Of a DNA stretch of 64,000 nt, positions 24,081-36,586 are shown in pieces (the first letter of the stretch is position 1; each line of letters begins with the position of its first letter). Under the pieces are notes generated by a model, which saw only the letters and a list, made by a program, of their open reading frames with translations, was not told the origin of the DNA and did no database searches. The stretch covers positions 1,007,001 through 1,071,000 of the forward strand of contig OZ023182.1 of assembly GCA_963995505.1 (NCBI GenBank), given 5' to 3'. Source of the DNA: Hypericum androsaemum. Taxonomy: Eukaryota; Streptophyta; Magnoliopsida; Malpighiales; Hypericaceae. The translations under genes and the position numbers were made by a program.

Positions 24081-25203
24081 AAATATAAAAGTTATATTAC
24101 TCAAAATAAGAGGGTTAAACCACCAATATAAGAGGTGTTGTTTTTTGCCTACACGCCTGAAATTAATCCCAAAAACAATCGCCTAAAATCCATCATACCA
24201 TCGCTTATGTTTTACAAATAACATGATTGAGTATTATACTTAAGTGTGTGAATATAATCCATTATCTGGTAAATATCCGAATTTTTAAAATGTAAATCAA
24301 TTATATAGCAATTGCACTCATTGACGAATATTATTGCTCATGCCACAGCAGGTGGCTAATTTCTCTAATACCACCATGGCTTCTTCTCGTCCTCATTGGC
24401 AAGCATTACAAGTGACATCCATTGATGAGTTAATAGAGACAATTTCAAGACTCGAGAAGAAGAAAGAGAGCCGAAGCGGAGCCGAGGCCACCATCAGGGC
24501 CACCATGGCTAGGGTTTACTTCCAGCAAAAGGACGTTCCCCCTGGCCTCTTGAGGCTCTTCTTCCATGATTGCTTCATCAAGGTCCTCTTATTCATTCTC
24601 ACCCACCAAAACTTTATTAAATTGGGTTTTGGTTAACTTATGTAGAAAATCTAGCTATTTGTTGCTATGAAGTCTAGGTTAATGATGCAATTTGGTTCGC
24701 AAGCATTAAAGTCTAGATTAACACCCACCAAAACATTTTTTCGCCAGACAAGTGGAAATAATTGAGTCTAATTTAAGAATATGAAGTTTCTGCATGTAAC
24801 AAATAAAAATAATCCCTGCATATATATAATATTTGGATATAATTGATCTTTCAATAAAATTTGAAAGAGAAAAAGACCTCTGATTTTTCTGATTATAGGC
24901 AAGTTTATAGCGTATATATCCATCCTTGTGTCGTGGTTTTAATTTGTTGCAAAGGAGCACAGGGTTGCGACGCCTCGGTGTTGTTGGACGACAGCAACGG
25001 AAACACCGAACATCAGATTGAGATGCATGCCAGGCTCAATCTGAGCCTGAAAGGATTCGACACCATAAAAATCATCAAGGAGGAACTTGAAATGACTTGC
25101 CCCTGCGTCGTTTCATGTGCCGATATCATCTCAATTGCCACCAGAGATGGCATTGTATTGGTATGCTTCTTCCTCCCTAATTATTTCACTTTGCTCTTTT
25201 AAG

Positions 25204-25547
25204 CATGGTTTTAGAAAATGGCCTCGAGGTCGATACGGGATACTGACTTCCGGCTCGGCCAGATCAGAGTTTTTTTAAAATAAAAAAATATATTATTTAT
25301 AATATTTAGTATTAAAAAAATAATTATCAGTATTATCTTATTTTATTACAAAATCATAATTAGATTACTTTTAAATTTTAAATTATAATTTTTGAGAAAA
25401 TATAACATTTTTTGTGAGGCCGGCTAGTCCAATCGGAAAAATCGCGTTGACCACCGCATAAATTAGAGGCAGGGTTTAGGGTCAAACTTAACCCGAATTT
25501 GGCCCCGATTCACGGACCGCCAGTCGAACCACTTTTTTAAAACCCTA
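25204..25547. mobile_element. hAT-type MITE in peroxidase C intron
   Basis: Orthologous to 8,671-9,013 with the same TTTTAAG flanks. Confidence 0.7.
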
Positions 25548-26511
25548 TTTTAAGCATTCTTCTCCCAAAATTTTCTTGAAATACATCTAGCTACATAGTT
25601 ATATGACCAATTATTTGTTTGTGACCGTTGGTGCAGTCCGGTGGGCCGTTCTATCCACTTTTGACAGGCAGGAGAGATAGCCCCAAGTCCTACTTTGAAG
25701 AAGCTAATGCTGAAATCCCAAAGCCCAATAGTAACATCAGCGAGACGTTGCGCCTCTTCTCTATTAGAGGTTTCAATCCAAGAGAAACAGTGGCGCTTCT
25801 AGGCAAGACTAATTCACTACCGTCCTCTAAGATTAACCCATTTTGATACTATATAAATTTTTTTCATATTGTATCCATATTTTTTCTCTTTCTTCAGGAG
25901 GACATGGCGTTGGAAAAATCGGTTGTAACTTCGTCGAGGACCGGATTAACAACTTCCAAGAAACAGGGAGACCAGACCCCACGATGACACCCGAGTTCGT
26001 GCAAGAGATAAGGCTCAAGTGCTCGAGATCGACCCCCGATGGGGGGCCGCCTGCGGTAGCATCCAGAGGGAAGTTTGACTCGCTCTATTACAAGAACCTC
26101 GTGAGGGGAAGAGGGGTTTTGATATCTGACCAGGAGCTGATGAACAATGCTATTACAAGACAGATTGTGGCTCTGTATGCTTCCGATGACGGAATCCGAT
26201 TTAGGAATGACTTCGCTCGGTCAATGCTCAAGTTGTCGAACCTTAACGTTCTAACAGCAACTCAAGGCCACGTTAGGCTGACATGCTCCCGCCCACGTTA
26301 GTTCTGCTAACCGCAACTGAGTGAACCGAAGTAAAAAAAAAAAAAGACACCACTCCCATGATATGGCTTTCCAAAGCTTCGCATAAACAAATAAGGCAGA
26401 AGCACCAAAGTTGAGAAGCCACACAAGAAAACAGGGTATTGACCAAATGCTGGAACCTGCAGTTTGATCTTTGTTGTAGTTGTTCTTCCATTGGAAGGGG
26501 CTCTGATACCA

Positions 26512-26713
26512 TGTAGAAATCCTTGGTACTTTATTGATTAACAACTTAATTACAAGATAATCTTCAAGGGTGTATATATGCAAGAAGCATTAAATGCACT
26601 AACCTGCCAACTAAATACATTCCAACGGCTATAGACAGGTTCTAACGGCTAGATTAGCTGTACACTAACTGCAGATGGTTGAAGATGATCATCTGCAGGC
26701 ATATTCTTCAACA
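26512..26713 (-). repeat. Short copia-type LTR (copy 2)
   Basis: Counterpart of 9,975-10,176 with the same PBS complement on its left and the truncated MPH2-like exon flush on its right. Confidence 0.6.
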
Positions 26714-26895
26714 CCTTGTCCAGGAGGAGCCTGGGTCTCTATGTCTCATTTCCATCTTTGTCTTCTCATTGGGTGGCAGTTCCGCATCATACTTGAAGCT
26801 GATGATGACGTGGAGCTCCCGGAGAAAGTGAAGAGGGATAGGAAGAAGAGGCTTGAAAGGCAGGGAGTTCTAAGTTCATCTAGCAAGGAGACACA
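26714..26895 (+). pseudogene. MPH2-like exon 1 fragment (copy 2)
   Basis: Counterpart of 10,177-10,366 with a further small deletion at about 26,788 (the words CAATGCGGC are missing), which alters the cleavage-site region. Confidence 0.85.
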
Positions 26896-27912
26896 ATTGA
26901 TTACGATTTTGACTTTTAATTAAGCGCTAGGAATTCTAGGTTCCGACAGTTCTTCAAAAAATAAATAAACGTCCGGTAATTATTCTGGAATCATTTTCAA
27001 AAGGCCAAGTTCATGGAATCACTGATGGAATGATCATGCTTTTGAAGGTTGGAGAGCTGGACATCTTATGAGGTTGAACACAAGATGGAAACGGCTCAAC
27101 AGGCTGCAATATCTGTTGGAACTCATCTCTGTTCATTTAAGATTATATATGTTGAACGACAATCGATTTGGTAGTATATCTATATTCTTATGTTTTTTAA
27201 GGGGAATTCATATTCTTACTCTTATTCTTTTTAATAATAATAATCGGGGTAAAATTTGAATCCTATAAAATTGGGCTCGATCAGAATAACTTGATCTATA
27301 TTGTTTAAAAAAAATTAAGATAAAAATGAAATTGAGTGGGTAATTGATGAAAAAAAACTGTAAGTAAAGATAAAAGGTAGAGATAATTGTGAATAATCTT
27401 AAACAAATATATGCCTGATCTAATTAGCTTTATAACTTAGAGCACAAGTAATGCTAGATAGAAAATTTTAAACTCATACACTAAACAAAACTAACTAAAA
27501 CAATTCATTTCTCCCAAAATTGAAAATAAACAACTATAAATAAGGAAGAAACAACTCACTAACCTCTTGTGTAAAACAAACTCAAGGCCCAATAAAGAGT
27601 CCAAATTATAATAAGCCCAAGTAATCGTTAGGTTTAAAACCAAATTAATTTAATCCGCGGTCATGACATGTATAAATGACTGAGTTGCACTTAAAGAAGG
27701 CCTTTTTTTGTCGTCTTTTTTTAAAATCATAGTTAACATTTTAATGAGGATTTTCCGCTCTCTTTCTAACATTCTTCCTATCTACCTCTGTTTATCCATC
27801 TTTTTATGCTAATATATATATATAAAGAGAGGCACGCAGGAGAAGTGGCCAACCCATACACCTACTGTATTTCAAACTAACAAACCCACAAAAAAGAGAA
27901 AAAGAAAAGAAG
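26896..27912. repeat. Unit 2 copy of the 10,367-11,385 spacer
   Basis: Near-identical to unit 1 at an offset of about 16.5 kb. No gene seen; it includes the TATA-like box of copy B'. Confidence 0.7.
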
Positions 27913-28222
27913 ATGAACAACTTCAATTTGTTGTTTCAACTTGTTGTACTTATATACAGCAGCACCGGAGCTATGGCAACTAAAGAACCAGCTGGGGAGA
28001 ACCTCCAGGTTATGAACCCACGACACTACATTTTATTTTTCAATCCCATGAACCAATTATTCCAGAAATATTCCCTATTTTTTATTCGAATTATGAAAAC
28101 AAAATCACATTTACAAGGTTTTTTTCTTCTTCTAACGTTTAGCGTGGTGTACTATGTAGGCAATTATATACCCCCATATCAATTACATATTCGATAAACA
28201 AAAAAGTCTTTATATTTTATAT

Positions 28223-28752
28223 TGAAGATTTCTACTATCACATATGTACATATATACATGTGGATTATAACATATTACAATCTAGAAATCGAATCAAAAG
28301 TAACGTTAAATAAATTCACAAATGAATTCGTTAAATCGTAAATACACTTACTTGTTGTAGAGCCGTATCCACAGGATCGTAACAGATTCTTGTCACCGGT
28401 CGGTTCTTGCTCACGGTATGTCGGAGTCAAGAACAATTTCCACGACCTCTATTTGCCTTGGAGACGATTCGAGAACACAGGGATCAATCATATATTTATC
28501 CCTTAATCTCCAATTCTCCTCTCCTCAATTTCTCCCCATCGTTCCCTCTGCCTCCTCCTCTCCCTTTTTAATTCTTGTTAAAGGGGATCATCTACCCACT
28601 TTGCCACTACCATGGTGGTTCATCCACTCATTGGAGATAAGTGTGGCACTACATTAGTGGCTTGTCCACTAATGTTAGATTATAGGAGGAGGTGGATAAT
28701 TGGATACAATTATGAGGATTAATTGGATACAATCATGAGTGGAATTCCAACA
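28223..28752 (-). repeat. 3' LTR of the copia element
   Basis: TG...CA ends (TGAAGATTTC ... TTCCAACA on the plus strand). Adjoins the polypurine tract. Confidence 0.92.
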
Positions 28753-28949
28753 ATCTCCCACTCACACATGATTGAACATATTCAATATTTTCTCTTATCG
28801 TAATAGGCAAATATTTCGTGCGACCAGCATACATCGAGTGCACGTAGCTAAACTCAAGAGCACATTTCGGCCACTTGAATGATAGCATCTCGATATCTCC
28901 ATTACGTAAAGTATGCCTTACCCTAGGTCTCATCTCACATTCTTTGTTT

Positions 28950-31900
28950 CCACATGTGATTTCTGAAATAATCTATTCGTGTTCACTATTGTATTGCTCT
29001 CAATACAATAGGTGCACCAGTGAACCACGAAGCTATTCGAATGTGATCAATAAAGAACCTTCTCCCTTAACAATATTTTTTCCATCATGATCCAGCCTGC
29101 TTTTCCAGTCAGCCTTGCCAGGTCGAATCAAACATGACCCTTTAAAGACTTTCCAAGCTAGCAGCACTGAATCATATTTCCAAAATATATTTAGGATCTT
29201 AAGGGTAGAGTTCCGGAAACCATAGTTTTCGGAGTTGGTCTCACACCAGGGAAACTGAAATCACTAAATAATAAAATTGATTTCCCATCCATTGGTCGAA
29301 GAGCACACATGACACTATTCATGTGCTATGGTGTTCATTTCTTGTTAAAGGAGCACATGTCTCTCGCAAATAACACCATACTAGAGTATCAGCCTCGATG
29401 TTTACAAACAACAGCTTTAGTCTACACAAAGACTACTCTAGGCTATCTAGACAGAATTATGGTAAGTTCCACTTACATCTTACCATTGGATCCCATATAA
29501 TCCAATAAGTTCCAAGAACTCATTTAATGTAGCAATTATTGCTTACACATAATCTTGCGCTTTAACAAGACTGCTATTGTAGTTAAGCAAGACGGCATTC
29601 ATATTTTAGAACAGGCACTCGATAATTCATGATGTTCTAAAATTGCCTCATCCCATTCAAGAATCAACTCACTGACTCCCACTGAGGTAAACACCCGTGT
29701 GAGTGGGCTACTTCTCTGTCTGACATGCATTGGAGTAAATGTCACTCAAAATAACATTTACATCTGTATTGCTGACATAGCATCAAGTTCCATTGAATAC
29801 TAAATTCAACAGATGCTATACAAGCACAAATAACTCACTCGCAAATCCTGGGACCTGACATGTTTCTCAAAACACATTTGAGGTACAACTTTGGATCTGC
29901 CTTCATATCTCATGTAGATATGAGTTTCATGCTCATTTCTTTACACACAACTATTTCGCAAAGAATCTGCTCACTGATTCTCTTGAGGTCGTTAGGGATA
30001 AATAGATTAAGACTCTTCTTAATAATACCACTTCTTACATAGCAGCTATAGAAGCAAATTAGTCTGTCCCTACAGCTCACTTGGAGATAGACACAAGTCT
30101 ATATATAGCTACTCAAATTAGCAAGAAGAATAAATCCAGATATGGATTCTCATTCTTCCACATCTAGTGCCCAATAGGCATTAGAATAACCCCTCAATAT
30201 CAAGTCTTGACTTGATAACTCAATGATGATTCTATAATCATTTTTGAGTACTTCATAATTTATTTGACCACTTGTCAATGTGCTTTGCTTGGATTGAGAC
30301 AATCCATAGCATTCGCTTAAAAGACATCTTTCACATCCTTTAGCTTCTGAGGTATTTTTGGATATAAATCTTTACTCAGAAAATGACCTTTTGACTACTA
30401 GGGCATACAATAGATCGATGTCATCACATTTGAATCGTCCAACTCAAACGATTCCTCGAAATCTTAATCCCGAGTATGTAATCAACCTCTCTCATACCTT
30501 TTATCTCAAAGTTGGCAAAAAATCATACTTTGACCTTGATAAGATATCTTTAGTCAATTCTGGCTATTCGTATGTCATCTACATACAATATACAATGACC
30601 AACTTTTTCTTGAGCATTTAAAATAGACATTATTGTACTTTTCAATCAATTCGAAATCATATGACATGATCGAAATCAAACGACGAGTACAACACTGTCT
30701 TGACGACTGTATGAGGCTATGAGCAAATCTCAACATTAGCAAACTCTACGTTTACTGCCTCATTCTTTTGGATTTGACCCTCCGGTTGAACCATATAGGT
30801 TTCTCCATCCAATTCTCCACCGAGAAGTACAGTCTTTACATCCATTTGATGTAGCTCTAGATCAAGCAAGTCATTATAGCCAGAATAAACTTAAAAGGCA
30901 TGAATCTCACAACAACCGAGAATGACTTCTCATAGTCAGTGTCTTCGCGTTGTGTGAATTCTATGACAGCTAAGCGAGTCTTTTACACTTAATCCCGAGA
31001 ATCTATTAATTCTCAAATTGCGCCCCTTAGGTAGGTCAACATTTAACCAGTTCTTAAACATGGTTTTGTTTTATAAAAGTCATAACTTTCTTCATTGCTC
31101 TAACTAATTCATTCTTAATTGGGAACCGATAGAGCATCAGAAATATACTTGTGTTCATTCTCATCTTATAGGATTTGCTAAAAGCAATCTCACTTGCATC
31201 TATATTCAAGAGAGTATTTTCTACACCTTTGACCTTAAGTCGTTAGCGTGAAAAATATATTCTTTTAGCTTCACAAAATTCCAGTTTTGATAAACATCTC
31301 TTATATTCATCATAATTTGGAATCGTATTCCTATAGAAGTTATATTTCAAATTCACACTGAATTTTTAGAATTTTACTCCCACTGAGATAAAGATCAATC
31401 ATACTCCCACTGAGATGAAGATCCTTCATACTCATAATGAGATGAAGATCATTTTGATCAACTCCCACTGAGATAAAGATCAATCATAGATCAATCATAC
31501 TCCCACTGAGATGAAGATCCTTCATACTCATAATGAGATGAAGATCATTTTGATCATGAACTTCCGGATCAGCCGAAGGTGGTAAATCTTACTCCTCCAT
31601 AATTCTCCCACTCGGAAGGAGTGATCCAGATGATTCTAGCTCATCAGTTTTATACAAGGTAAGTCGCTACTCACCTCTCCCAATTTAGAAAACTTATTCT
31701 CCAAGAATATGACGTCTCGTGGAAAAAATTTATATCACTTGTCCATTGCGTTGTTCACCCATGAACACGTATCGCTCAGATACTTATGAGTATTCGACAA
31801 AGACACTCTTTGTAAGATACTCACACAGATGGATGTAAGAAAATCTACTCTCACAGTCTTAAGTAGCTTAGATCAAGGTGTCGACCTATCTACAACTGGT

Positions 31901-33065
31901 GAGGAGTAGAAGTGACATATTTAGAGGGCAGAAAAAAAGATTAGAACATATGTGGCGGTATGGATCGTACATCCATCAAAGGATAAATGCTAATTTACCT
32001 CCGCTATCCCATGTCTAATCATGTCAAGAAGAATGCAATTTCTTCTTTCCTCTATCTCATTCTAATGAGATGTGCAAGGAATGAACCACCCATGTTCAAT
32101 CTATTTTTATCACATGAAATTTTTAAATCAGAAGATAATCATGACCACAATCAATTTGTAAGGTCTTGATCTTCAGATCAAATTGATTCTCAACATTATA
32201 CACGAATGCCTTGAAGTTACACAAAACTTCAGACTTGTGAGAAATCAAATAGATTTGACCATATCTAAATATAGTCATCTATGTGATAAAATAATAATAA
32301 TAGGCCCCATGCCTTGCCCTCATAGTTACTCGTCCACATACGTCAGAATGAATTAATTACACAGAACAATCATATCTAGTTATTTTGCCAAATGGCTCTC
32401 ATTTAGGTTTTTCCATCTAGAAACGTTCGCATGTGGGCAAATATAGCTTTCTCTAAATACCCTTTAATCCTGCCTACACAAGATAATTCATGCGTTCTTG
32501 ACCAATTTGGCCCAGTCTATAATATCACAACATAACATCATCTCGAGACGTTAGAAAAGTTGTGATCACGAAAAAACCATCACTATGTAAATCTCACAGA
32601 TCAACATCCATGATGAGAAACCATTCTTTAAATAACTAAAATGAGTAAAGACTTATCCAAAAAATTAATTAAGTGAGATGTACTCAATCATCCAATGGAA
32701 ACTAAGAGTCAGTAAAAACACGAACAGACATAAAATTCCATGAATTTCTCGGAGTATATAACATGTCATGTAGAAGCACGGTATGTAGGGTCATTCTACA
32801 TGAGCCAACCATTTTAACTTCTACTCATGTATATATAATGGAGCTTGTTCCAACTGGTACTCATCGAAATTCGACAAATATTTCATATTTCTTTGTCACA
32901 TGGTCTATCTCTATTGAATTGCCACTCACAATTAAGTGATATTCAATTAGAAGGGTGGAGCTAGACACATTTAATTTACTCATAAGTGAGTTAAATGAAC
33001 GTCTTGTCTTCTCGGCAGTGCAACCTATTGCATAGTGCCCCTTCATTTGACAGTTAAAACATTTC
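28950..33065 (-). pseudogene. Decayed copia gag-pol
   Basis: Readable islands on the minus strand: a gag CCHC zinc knuckle (CFNCQMKGHYAIGC, about 33,020-33,062); integrase pieces (IHSDVCG, RARHGAYY, AERRN-like and LLDMIRHG, about 31,990-32,400); reverse transcriptase MDVKT followed by a GELDGETYMVQPEG-like stretch (about 30,770-30,860) and the active-site LYVDDI (about 30,555-30,595). Many stops and frame breaks separate them. The order gag, integrase, reverse transcriptase is that of copia. Confidence 0.8.
31370..31560. repeat. Tandem repeat inside the copia pol remnant
   Basis: ACTCCCACTGAGATAAAGAT / CTCCCACTGAGATGAAGAT / CATAATGAGATGAAGAT modules, arranged as roughly two long units of about 110 bases. 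They lie between the integrase and reverse transcriptase remnants. Confidence 0.8.
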
Positions 33066-33914
33066 AGCTCAGAAATGTTAGACCTTTACATTCCTCTCAC
33101 CCTCAGAACTCTTCTTTCGGGTTGAGTCCGGATTAAGTCTGTTCAGTTTCACTTTTTTTTTTGTTTCCTAAAAATTTAATTTGCCTTCACCAGAGTGGTC
33201 AACCTTACTATTTGCTCCAACTGGAACAAACACTAGTCGCATACACCTCATGATAAACTTCGATTGCTAAGAGGCGGCCCTCTTTAAGCTCATGATGACA
33301 ATTTGCATTCATGAAATGTCATAACATTATCAATATGCATTAGGGCCATTCACATAATCCAATTTTGTAAGCATGGAACAGTTTGAATTTCATACTCAAC
33401 ATTTGAGCATGTGGCCAGCCATAGCTAGCTTGCTGATCACAATGGACATCTCACATAGACACCTTTTTCATTGTGCGATCAACTCATTTATTGAGTACAT
33501 CCATAGATTAGACTTTAATCACATCAATAGTCTTTAGAAGCTATTGTTTTTTCAACACATAGCTATCCACATAGCTTTGAGAAATTATGAATATTGTGTG
33601 TCGAGAATCTTTTCAGCAATACAATAATTTACTAAACACTCATAACTTTTAACCTATATTAAAGTTCTCAATTAACCTCGAATTCGAAGAAAGTCGCGGG
33701 TATGCTTCCCCTCACCCTTCGAGAATTAATTTCAAACTTCAAATGTCAAAAGTTCTTCGCTTAGTAAATTCAAGTGGATATTTCTCATGGCTGTAATCAT
33801 AAGCAATTAAATAAACAAATTATTTAATCGCAACAACACACATGCATTGTTATTACAATCATGAAAAAATACATGAAGTTTTATACACATATGTACAAAA
33901 ACTTCCAACAAGAT

Positions 33915-34454
33915 TTAAAACCAGACAAAAGATCTACGCATTATTAAAGACAATATCTCTATATACACACGGGCTGGAACAGAGTTCATGATTGTCCACT
34001 TGCTAGGATAAGAGAATTCATGAACATATTCATGAGCACAAAAGCGACGTACTTTACGCCCACTTCGCAATCTCATTGACTTATTATGAGGAATTTCTTC
34101 TAAAATTCCCTTCCCACCTAGATATGTAACCAGACGTTCCACAGCTTTTCTGTGAGTAGTCCCAGTTACTGGAGAAATGAAAGTGTCAACATCTTCCGTA
34201 ATCTTTAGCGTAGCTAGAAGATCCATGAACATCAATACCCAGTTATACCCACTGTTATAACCTCCAGCCAAGATACATTCTTGTATCTCATTGTGAACAG
34301 ATACAATATGCTCGGTAAGCACTTGTTCATTATCTTTATGCACCCTCCGAGAGATACGACGCTTTAATATCTTTCGGCGCATGTCTTGTGCCTTTGCAAC
34401 AAGCACAGGTGCAACACAATGTCTTGGACAACACTTTATCCTCATTGATAACAT
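33915..34454 (-). CDS. Unidentified 179-residue ORF inside copia element
   Basis: Starts at an ATG and is open to 33,915, in an element whose other frames are broken. The product is basic (RRKILKRRISRR near the start, RSGRKVRR near the middle), with HIVSVHNEIQ and YVHEFSYPSKW. It sits upstream of the gag zinc knuckle on the element's coding strand, where the front of gag would be, but I do not recognise gag features. It may be a diverged gag front end, a captured host exon, or chance. Confidence 0.4.
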   Translation of the reverse strand: MLSMRIKCCPRHCVAPVLVAKAQDMRRKILKRRISRRVHKDNEQVLTEHIVSVHNEIQECILAGGYNSGYNWVLMFMDLLATLKITEDVDTFISPVTGTTHRKAVERLVTYLGGKGILEEIPHNKSMRLRSGRKVRRFCAHEYVHEFSYPSKWTIMNSVPARVYIEILSLIMRRSFVWF

Positions 34455-34799
34455 GCATCATAACGCAAGTTATGTGGGTCAACTCACAAGTAGTCCCAAT
34501 TGATTAAAATCACAATTTTAATCATATAAATGATAAAGCGCACCAAGAATATTTATGATATAGCCTTTTATTGCGTGATCCTTATAGGTGAAAATCTTTT
34601 TCATATTTTTAGTGTCTCAATTCTAAAAATATTGGTTTAAATATAGTTTAGAACTCATTCTAAAATATATATTATTGATTTTTAAAATTATCATAATAAT
34701 TTTAAAATCAAAATTTTGTAAAATAAAATTTTATATGAATAAAACTCATTTTATTCAACCAAGTCTAAAAAATAGACTCATTTAAATCATAGTAGTCCA

Positions 34800-35640
34800 A
34801 TGGGCCGCGTAGAAAAAATTGGCCCAAAAGCCCACACTCGTATTGACTGTAAGAGTCAAAATGTGGGTTGGGCCCCTTTAAAAATAAACGGCCCAAAGAA
34901 AAACGAAAACGGGCTGCGACGCGTTCGGCCCGCGACGCGTTGACCCATGGTCAAACCCGCGTCCTCTTCCCTTTTTTTTTTTGACTACTAAATTACGGTT
35001 TTGCCCTTCTTGAGTATAAATACTCCGGCAAAAAATCCGTAAAATTACGGAAATGCCCTTTTCACAATCTCCTCCTTCTCCCTTTCTTCTTCTTCTTCGT
35101 CGAATCGAAGAGAAAAAAAGCGGCCGACCCTAACAACCACGACCACGGTGAGAGGACGGCGAATCGACGGCTGAGACCGGTCCCAACGGACTCGCCGTGG
35201 TCTCACGAGCGCGTCGATAGCAACCTTGTGAGCCGTCATGCCTCCGATCACCATCGCCGTCATCTTCTCCATCCTCTTCGTCGAACGAAGAAGAGAAAAA
35301 CGCGGCCGACTCCAAAAATGCGACCACGGTGAGAGGACGGCAAAGCGACGGCTGAGACCGTTCGCAACGGACTCGCCATGGTCTCACGAGCGCGTCGATA
35401 GCATCCTCGTGAGCCGTCATGCCCCCGATCACCATCGCCGTCATCTTCTCCCTCCCGTGTTCTTCCGGCGTCGCCGGCTTCAATCTCTTGATTCCGGCAA
35501 CGTCAACGCGAAATTATGGTATGAAGACGTCGGGGACTCATCGGGGATTCGAGCAAACTCGATTTCCGGCCTCCAAAACGTCGTATTTGATCGGATTGAG
35601 TCGGATGTTGATTTGGGGAAAAAGGGGGGAAATTAGGGTT
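34800..35640 (+). other. GC-rich promoter-like and exon-like cargo in copia element
   Basis: Contains several GGCCCA/TGGGCC words (34,801-34,905), a TATAAATA box at 35,015-35,022, a pyrimidine-rich leader, then GC-rich exon-like sequence. The order suggests a plus-strand host promoter and first exon, antisense to the element. No protein recognised; a plus-strand frame from 35,238 to 35,636 is open. Confidence 0.45.
35095..35450. repeat. Two-unit tandem duplication of about 180 bp
   Basis: The block CGGTGAGAGGACGGC ... CGTCATCTTCTCC occurs twice (about 35,095-35,274 and 35,275-35,450), with scattered differences, inside the GC-rich cargo. Confidence 0.85.
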
Positions 35641-35669
35641 CTTCCCGATTTGGGAATTTGGCAAATATC

Positions 35670-35880
35670 AATCGAGTCCCTCAGGGTTTCACGCGTTTGC
35701 ACAATAAGGACAGATTCCTTATTCGTGTACATAATTACAGATTAGTTCCCCAGGGTTTCACGCGTTTGCACATAAGGACAGATCCCTTATTGGTTTCAAC
35801 GCGTACCAAATTACAGATTAGTCCCTGGGACTTTCATCCGTGTGCAAATAAGGACGAAGTCCTTATATGCGCGTTTTGAA
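35670..35880. repeat. Three-unit tandem repeat in copia leader
   Basis: Three diverged units of about 70-80 bases sharing AGGGTTTCACGCGTTTGCA, ATAAGGACAGAT and AATTACAGATTAGT. Confidence 0.8.
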
Positions 35881-36043
35881 CCACAATTAAATTCAATCCC
35901 TAGAGATTTGCCAATTGTACACACAAGTACAACAGAAACTGTTATCTTTAGAACAGTTTAATAAAAACGAATTTTTGATCCAAAAATTACACATAATTTT
36001 TATTATCAAAAATCAAATAGTATCCAGAACAAGAACTAATCAA

Positions 36044-36055
36044 GCTCTGATACCA
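36044..36055 (-). promoter_or_regulatory. Primer-binding site of the copia element
   Basis: TGGTATCAGAGC on the minus strand, next to the 5' LTR; complementary to the initiator Met tRNA 3' end. Confidence 0.9.
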
Positions 36056-36056
36056 A

Positions 36057-36586
36057 TGAAGATTTCTACTATCACATATGTACATATATACATGTGGATT
36101 ATAACATATTACAATCTAGAAATCGAATCAAAAGTAACGTTAAATAAATTCACAAATGAATTCGTTAAATCGTAAATACACTTACTTGTTGTAGAGCCGT
36201 ATCCACAGGATCGTAACAGATTCTTGTCACCGGTCGGTTCTTGCTCACGGTATGTCGGAGTCAAGAACAATTTCCACGACCTCTATTTGCCTTGGAGACG
36301 ATTCGAGAACACAGGGATCAATCATATATTTATCCCTTAATCTCCAATTCTCCTCTCCTCAATTTCTCCCCATCGTTCCCTCTGCCTCCTCCTCTCCCTT
36401 TTTAATTCTTGTTAAAGGGGATCATCTACCCACTTTGCCACTACCATGGTGGTTCATCCACTCATTGGAGATAAGTGTGGCACTACATTAGTGGCTTGTC
36501 CACTAATGTTAGATTATAGGAGGAGGTGGATAATTGGATACAATTATGAGGATTAATTGGATACAATCATGAGTGGAATTCCAACA
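36057..36586 (-). repeat. 5' LTR of the copia element
   Basis: Looks identical to 28,223-28,752; followed by the TATAT target duplication. Confidence 0.92.

Larger units (their letters stand above)
20185..26301 (+). pseudogene. Class III peroxidase copy C, broken
   Basis: Exon pieces: 20185-20264 (signal peptide, cut), 24349-24582, 24963-25160, 25637-25802, 25898-26301. Relative to copy A, 47 bases including the exon 1 donor are deleted at 20,264/20,265 between AGC microhomologies. The first intron has gained about 3.4 kb (20,363-23,812). Exon 2 has an in-frame 81-base deletion that removes 27 codons, among them the acidic stretch and the first disulfide Cys (RHSCPQ). Exon 3 has a Gly to Cys change in CPGVVSC. 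Exons 4 and 5, including the proximal His and the GC-AG intron, are intact and nearly identical to copy A. Without a spliced signal peptide and the first Cys it is unlikely to make an active enzyme. Confidence 0.85.
28223..36586 (-). mobile_element. Ty1/copia LTR retrotransposon, complete ends, degenerate core
   Basis: 8,364 bases with 530-base LTRs (28223-28752 and 36057-36586) that look identical by eye. The target duplication TATAT lies at 28,218-28,222 and 36,587-36,591, and the empty site is preserved in unit 1 near 11,690. On the minus strand: primer site TGGTATCAGAGC (36,044-36,055), leader, a GC-rich unusual region, an unidentified frame, gag zinc knuckle, integrase and reverse transcriptase remnants, and polypurine tract GAGTGGGAGAT (28,753-28,763). 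The coding part is full of stops. Identical LTRs with a dead core suggest recent movement using proteins from a relative. Confidence 0.92.

Noticed and set aside
35419..35745. Second plus-strand frame in the copia cargo
   Set aside because: Overlaps the tandem duplications in another frame and matches nothing known; kept only as part of the cargo note.
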